From assembly GCF_000716595.1 (NCBI RefSeq), contig NZ_JNXC01000020.1, forward strand, positions 1 to 64,000: a DNA stretch of 64,000 bases, read 5' to 3'. A model generated the notes under the pieces. It saw nothing but the letters and a program-made list of their open reading frames with translations, was not told the origin of the DNA and did no database searches. The number at the start of each line of letters is the position of its first letter. Position 1 is the stretch's first letter. The stretch comes from Saccharothrix sp. NRRL B-16314 (GTDB lineage Bacteria; Actinomycetota; Actinomycetes; Mycobacteriales; Pseudonocardiaceae). Shown piece after piece: positions 60,410 to 64,000 of the stretch. Made by a program: the position numbers and the translations under genes.

Positions 60410-61209
60410 TGACGATGTTCGGTTTGGACTTGGGCAGCAACGACCTGCGCGAACCGGTGACCATCTCGGCGCTGGAGTTCGACGTGCTGTGGGAGCACCT
60501 GCGGTTGGAGACCATGCCGCTGGTGCTCAAGGTGCCGTCGCCCGGCAAGACGCACGCGGAACGCGCCGAGCTGGAGCAACGGGCGTGGGCCGACCTGGAC
60601 CGCCGCGGGCTGGGTCGGCCGGTGTCGCTGGACCCGATGCTGGAGGACCTGCTCCACCTGCTGAACCGTCCGCAGCACGAGGTGGACGGCCGGCTCTGGC
60701 TCGGTCGCAGCGTGCGGTTGCTGGCGGCGGCGAAGGGGCAGTCCGGCGTTCTCGCCGTGCTGGACGACGGCCGGCTGACCCTCCGCCCGGCGAGCAGCGA
60801 GGGCCTGCCCCGGGAAGCCCTCTCCGTACTGCCGCCCCTGCCGGCGGGTCCCGGTCACTCGGTGACCCTGCCGAGCGCCGACCTGGACGCCGCCGCTGCC
60901 GCCGCGGGCACGCCCGACGACCTGGAGGCGGCGCTCCTCGCGCGGGGCGTTCGCCAGCAGGACGCGCGAACGTTGGCCGACATGTTCCGCGACGCGGGCA
61001 ACCGCGGCCAGTTCGGCTCGGCGACCCGTGACAAGTGGGGCAAGCGCGTCCGGCAGGACCGCGTCGTGTCGTTCTTCGACAACCCGCAGGGCCGCTACAT
61101 CCAGCTCCGCCGCGCCACGCCGGGCCAGCAGCCGTGGAGCACCGTCTCCCCCGTGGACGGCCGCCGCCTGATCCAACACCTGGAAGACCTGTCCACCCCC
61201 ACCCCGTGA
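60409..61209 (+). CDS. EspG-family ESX secretion chaperone
   Basis: EspG proteins bind the tip of PPE proteins in the cytosol and deliver them to an ESX machine. The 266-residue protein matches the family: TISALEFDVLWEHLRLETMPLVLKV, RLWLGRSVRLLAAAKGQSGVLAVLDDGRLTL, and C-terminal VSFFDNPQGRYIQLRR. ATG 60409 overlaps the PPE stop; ATG 60415 is an alternative. Its own stop codon TGA is inside the first unit of repeat site 4. Confidence 0.85.
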   Translation: MTMFGLDLGSNDLREPVTISALEFDVLWEHLRLETMPLVLKVPSPGKTHAERAELEQRAWADLDRRGLGRPVSLDPMLEDLLHLLNRPQHEVDGRLWLGRSVRLLAAAKGQSGVLAVLDDGRLTLRPASSEGLPREALSVLPPLPAGPGHSVTLPSADLDAAAAAAGTPDDLEAALLARGVRQQDARTLADMFRDAGNRGQFGSATRDKWGKRVRQDRVVSFFDNPQGRYIQLRRATPGQQPWSTVSPVDGRRLIQHLEDLSTPTP

Positions 61210-61291
61210 GTCCTACGTTCAGGACCCGTGAGTCCAACGTTCAGAACCCGTGAGTCCAACGTTCAGAACACCCCAATTCAACGCTCAGAAC
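61206..61291. repeat. 22-bp phased repeat, site 4 (left half-element)
   Basis: Units start at 61206, 61228, 61250 and 61272, again 22 bases apart. The first is GTGAGTCCTACGTTC-type; the second and third read GTGAGTCCAACGTTC, intermediate between the two unit variants; the last is the variant with AATTCAACGCTCAGAAC (61275-61291). There is no inverted half here; its counterpart is site 5, beyond the nuclease-like gene. Confidence 0.88.
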
Positions 61292-61310
61292 GGCGTCGCT
61301 GCACGATCGG

Positions 61311-62270
61311 GTGAACCAGGTACGGAATCGGCGTCCCGGCGCTCGGTTCTACATGATCGAACTACCTCCCGGCCTCCATGGGGCCTACCCGCGCACGCGC
61401 CTGCACCACCACCTCGGCCTGCAAGGGCTGCGCCGTGCGCTCAATGACGGCCACCTGGTCAACTACTGCCGCACGGTGGTCATCCGACGGGACCGGATGA
61501 CGAACCTGCACACCCGGGCCGCCGCCGCACTGCTGATGGCCGGGCCGGACGCGGTGCTGACCAACCACACGGCCGTCTGGCTGCACGGGTGCACGGCCGC
61601 CGAGACCAACCGCGTCCACGTCCTGCTCGACTACGACCGCAGGCTTCGGCCTCGCCCGGACCTGGTCGTGCACTACTACCAGTACGACCCGGCGGACGTC
61701 GTCAAGGTCGACGGCCTGCGCCTCATGGCGCTCGACTACGCCCTCGCCGACCTCCTCTGCCGAGGCCGTCATCGCTCGACCGCCCTGGCCTGCGCGGACC
61801 AGGCGCTCGCCGCCCTCCCACCGCAGCAACGCGCCGAGTTCAAGGCCGACCTCGCCGTGCGCATCGCGACCCGCCGTGACTTCCGGGGCAAGCGGCAAGG
61901 CGTCTTCCTGCTCGATCTCGCAACGGGCCTGCCCGAGTCACCGGCGGAGAGCGCGCTCCTGCTGATGATCGCCGAAGCGGGGTTCCCCTTGCCCACGCCG
62001 CAGTACTCCGTCCGCGACCTGGCCGACCGCGAGGTCTGGCGGCTGGACTTCGCCTGGCCGGACGCACGGGTCGCGGTGGAGTACGACGGCTACGCGGCGC
62101 ACGCCGACAAAGCCGAGGCCGACCGCGCCCGTGACGAGGACCTGCGGCGGCGTGGCTGGAAGGTCCTCCGGGCCGACGTCTCGGACTTGCGGAACCCCAC
62201 CCGCCTGTTCCAACTCCTGAGCGTTGAACTCAGGGGTCCTGAACGTAGGACTCACGCGTTCCGAACGTAG
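61311..62270 (+). CDS. AbiEi-like/DUF559 protein with Vsr-type endonuclease fold
   Basis: The 319-residue protein has an N-terminal region resembling actinobacterial AbiEi-type proteins (PPGLHGAYPRTRLHHHLGL, LTNHTAVWLHGC, LRLMALDYALADLL) and a C-terminal nuclease-like domain (about 208-298). The latter holds SPAESALLLMI with Glu213, WRLDFAWPDARVAVEYDG with Asp246, Glu257 and Asp259, and RRRGWKVLRADVSDL. This is the PD-(D/E)xK/Vsr pattern of DUF559 proteins, whose role is not established. GTG 61311 or ATG 61353 may start it. Residues 303-319 (LSVELRGPERRTHAFRT) are encoded by repeat site 5. The gene lies exactly between two opposed half-repeats. Confidence 0.75.
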   Translation: MNQVRNRRPGARFYMIELPPGLHGAYPRTRLHHHLGLQGLRRALNDGHLVNYCRTVVIRRDRMTNLHTRAAAALLMAGPDAVLTNHTAVWLHGCTAAETNRVHVLLDYDRRLRPRPDLVVHYYQYDPADVVKVDGLRLMALDYALADLLCRGRHRSTALACADQALAALPPQQRAEFKADLAVRIATRRDFRGKRQGVFLLDLATGLPESPAESALLLMIAEAGFPLPTPQYSVRDLADREVWRLDFAWPDARVAVEYDGYAAHADKAEADRARDEDLRRRGWKVLRADVSDLRNPTRLFQLLSVELRGPERRTHAFRT

Positions 62271-62277
62271 GACTCAC
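62217..62277. repeat. 22-bp phased repeat, site 5 (right half-element)
   Basis: Variant CTGAGCGTTGAACTC (62217-62231) is followed by inverted units GAACGTAGGACTCAC at 62241 and 62263. It encodes the tail of the + strand nuclease-like protein and supplies the TGA stop (62274-62276) of the minus-strand gene. It is the mirror image of site 4. Confidence 0.88.
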
Positions 62278-62726
62278 GAGGGGCCTATGCCTTGGCAGGG
62301 GCGGGTGCGGAGGTCGGAGACGTAGTCGTCGGGGGCGCCGGCGGCTTCGGCGGCGTCGGCGACCACGCCGATGTACCGGGCCGACGGCAGACCGCCCTCA
62401 TAGGCGTCCAGGACGTAGAGCCAGGCGGTTACCGAACCTTCCAGGGTCTGGACGCGCAGGCGGATCTTCTTGTACAGGCCGAGGGCACCCTCCCAGCGGT
62501 CGAGGCGGGACTCGTCTCGCGGGCTCACGTCGTACAGCACGCAGAACACCTGCGAGTCGGGGTCCTCGACGATGGTGGCGAGCGCGCCCTCCCAGCCAAG
62601 GTCCTCGCCACCGAACGTCAGACGCCATCCGGCGAGCCACCCGGTCCCCGCCATCGGGGAGTAGGGGGCTCGCTCCATCATCTGGTTCGGGTCCATGTTG
62701 GACCCGTACGCGGCATAGAGCGGCAC
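62274..62726 (-). CDS. gamma-glutamylcyclotransferase-like protein
   Basis: This 150-residue protein begins MPLYAAYGSNMDPNQM, the GGCT/AIG2 entry motif, and has FGGEDLGWEGALATIVED, VFCVLYDVSPRDESRLDRWEGALGLYKKIRL with the conserved acidic residue, and AWLYVLDAYEGGLPSARYIGVV. Relatives release 5-oxoproline from gamma-glutamyl peptides, but many AIG2-like members have unknown substrates. It lies upstream of and divergent from lpdA. Confidence 0.82.
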   Translation of the reverse strand: MPLYAAYGSNMDPNQMMERAPYSPMAGTGWLAGWRLTFGGEDLGWEGALATIVEDPDSQVFCVLYDVSPRDESRLDRWEGALGLYKKIRLRVQTLEGSVTAWLYVLDAYEGGLPSARYIGVVADAAEAAGAPDDYVSDLRTRPCQGIGPS

Positions 62727-62872
62727 GACGACAGCCTAGCGACCTCCCGATCACCGCGAGGTACCAGAAGACCGGACGACACACTCCGACACCCGACCGC
62801 GTACGGTTGTGCGCGGCTACCAGCGGCTATCAAAGGTGCTGATGGCACCGACAACCACGAGGAGGACGTGTC

Positions 62873-64000
62873 GTGACCCGCATCGTCATCATGGGCGGTG
62901 GCCCCGCAGGTTACGAGGCGGCACTGGTCGCGGCCCAGCACGGGGCCGACGTGACCATCGTGGAGAACGAGGGCCTCGGCGGCGCCTGCGTGCTCTACGA
63001 CTGCGTGCCGTCCAAGACGTTCATCGCCTCCGCCGGCGGCCGGAGCGCCTTCCGCAACGCCGGTGAGCTGGGCATTCGCATGAACAACGCGGAAGCAGCG
63101 GTCGAACTGCCGGTCGTCCACGGGCGGGTGAAGGGCCTTGCGCTCGCGCAGTCCGCCGACGTCCGCGCCCGCCTCCAGCGCGAGGGCGTCCGGATCGTCA
63201 ACGGCACCGCGAAGTTCTGCGACAACGCCCGCGGCCTCGCCCAGCACGAGGTCGTGGCGATCGACAAGGACGGCGCGGAGGAAGTCCTGCCGGCCGACGT
63301 GGTGCTCATCGCGACCGGTGCGACCCCGCGCGTGTTGCCCGGCGCCGAGCCCGACGGCAAGCGGGTGCTCACCTGGCGGCAGATCTACGACCTCCCGGAG
63401 TTGCCGGAGCACCTGGCCGTCATCGGATCGGGTGTCACCGGTGTGGAGTTCGCCTCCGCCTACACGGAACTCGGCGTGAAGGTGACCATGGTCTCCAGCC
63501 GCGACCGGGTGCTTCCGCACGAAGATGCCGACGCGGCAGTGGTACTGGAGGACGTGTTCGCCGAACGCGGCACGACCGTGATCAAGCACGCCCGCGCGGA
63601 CCGGGTCGAGAACGTCGGCGACGGCGTCCTGATTCACCTGGAAGACGGTCGCACGATCGAGGCCAGCCACGCCCTGATGACGGTCGGCTCGGTCCCGAAC
63701 ACCGCCGGCCTCGGCCTGGAGAAGATCGGCATCGAGCCCGGTCGCGGCGGCTACATCCCGGTCGACCGGGTGTCCCGGACGAGCGTCTCCAGCGTCTACG
63801 CGGCGGGCGACTGCACGGGCCTGTTGCTCCTGGCCAGCGTCGCCGCCATGCAGGGCCGCATCGCCATGTGGCACGCGCTGGGCCAGGGCGTGAGCCCGAT
63901 CAGGCTGAAGACGGTCGCGGCGAACGTGTTCACCAACCCGGAGATCGCCAGCGTCGGCATCAGCCAGCAGGCGATCGACTCCGGTGACGTGCCCGCGCGC
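62873..64000 (+). CDS. lpdA: LpdA-like NAD(P)H flavoprotein (dihydrolipoamide dehydrogenase family), C-terminus cut by window edge
   Basis: The visible 376 codons start at GTG 62873, six bases after GGAGGA. FAD site: VIMGGGPAGYEAALVAA; redox-active pair Cys39/Cys44 in GGACVLYDCVPSK; NAD(P) site VIGSGVTGVEFASAYTELG; FAD-closing motif SVYAAGDCTG. The dimer interface domain begins at about residue 345 and its catalytic His-Glu region lies beyond the edge. LpdA of M. tuberculosis (Rv3303c) reduces quinones rather than lipoamide, so a quinone reductase role is possible here; the missing C-terminus would help decide. Confidence 0.88.
   Translation, partial: MTRIVIMGGGPAGYEAALVAAQHGADVTIVENEGLGGACVLYDCVPSKTFIASAGGRSAFRNAGELGIRMNNAEAAVELPVVHGRVKGLALAQSADVRARLQREGVRIVNGTAKFCDNARGLAQHEVVAIDKDGAEEVLPADVVLIATGATPRVLPGAEPDGKRVLTWRQIYDLPELPEHLAVIGSGVTGVEFASAYTELGVKVTMVSSRDRVLPHEDADAAVVLEDVFAERGTTVIKHARADRVENVGDGVLIHLEDGRTIEASHALMTVGSVPNTAGLGLEKIGIEPGRGGYIPVDRVSRTSVSSVYAAGDCTGLLLLASVAAMQGRIAMWHALGQGVSPIRLKTVAANVFTNPEIASVGISQQAIDSGDVPAR

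Overview
The window looks like chromosomal DNA of a high-GC filamentous actinomycete of the Pseudonocardiaceae type (Saccharothrix, Lentzea and Actinosynnema relatives are my best guess). GTG/TTG starts are frequent, and it carries an XRE-DUF5753/DUF397 pair, DUF3558 lipoprotein, WXG/PPE/EspG genes and a wall-glycopolymer locus of mycobacterial type. From memory, the core genes follow the Mycobacterium tuberculosis order Rv3264c-Rv3285: manB, wbbL, rmlD, an LCP protein, a TIGR03089 protein, fadE25-like, purE, purK, GtrA, a PH-domain protein, birA, accD5, accE5, maf, accA3. Accessory blocks are inserted between these anchors. I found no rRNA, tRNA, CRISPR array or insertion sequence.

Layout: 1-5.2 kb, manB, a DNA glycosylase, wbbL, a DUF4396 membrane protein behind a CsoR-like operator, and an LRV-repeat protein. 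5.2-16.3 kb, five glycosyltransferases (one a two-domain fusion) around a trypsin-nSTAND-beta-propeller gene with a Trypco1 partner, a predicted biological-conflict module. 16.3-19.5 kb, XRE/DUF397, a lipoprotein and an orphan Imm1 immunity protein. 19.5-24.8 kb, rmlD-rmlB and two LCP ligases. 24.8-33.9 kb, TIGR03089, ArsR-SRPBCC, VanZ/RDD, acyl-CoA dehydrogenase, purEK and a GntR-controlled ABC exporter. 33.9-41 kb, a degenerate GGDEF protein, a membrane-tethered ECF sigma factor with its own zinc-finger anti-sigma domain, two GtrA proteins, an IMPase and a two-component system. 41-45 kb, a T7SS polymorphic toxin (TNT, NAD+ glycohydrolase type) with WXG and YbaB partners and a putative immunity protein. 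45-58 kb, HMG-CoA lyase, birA, the acyl-CoA carboxylase genes, maf and an SDF symporter behind a leader peptide. 58-61.2 kb, DUF3558-Esx-PPE-EspG. 61.3 kb to the end, a nuclease-like protein, a gamma-glutamylcyclotransferase-like protein and lpdA cut by the window edge.

The glycan genes form a coherent set: nucleotide-sugar supply (manB, rmlB, rmlD), rhamnosyl and other transferases, GtrA-type membrane proteins and LCP enzymes that attach glycopolymers to peptidoglycan. BirA, AccD5, AccE5 and AccA3 together make a biotin-dependent acyl-CoA carboxylase.

The most unusual signal is a repeat family at five sites (about 19.6, 24.7, 54.2, 61.2 and 62.2 kb). Its 22-bp unit runs in exact 22-bp phase, is arranged as inverted arrays forming long hairpins, and lies directly at gene 3' ends, sometimes supplying the stop codon. 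The last two sites are opposite half-elements flanking one nuclease-like gene, as if that gene occupied the hairpin loop of a complete element.
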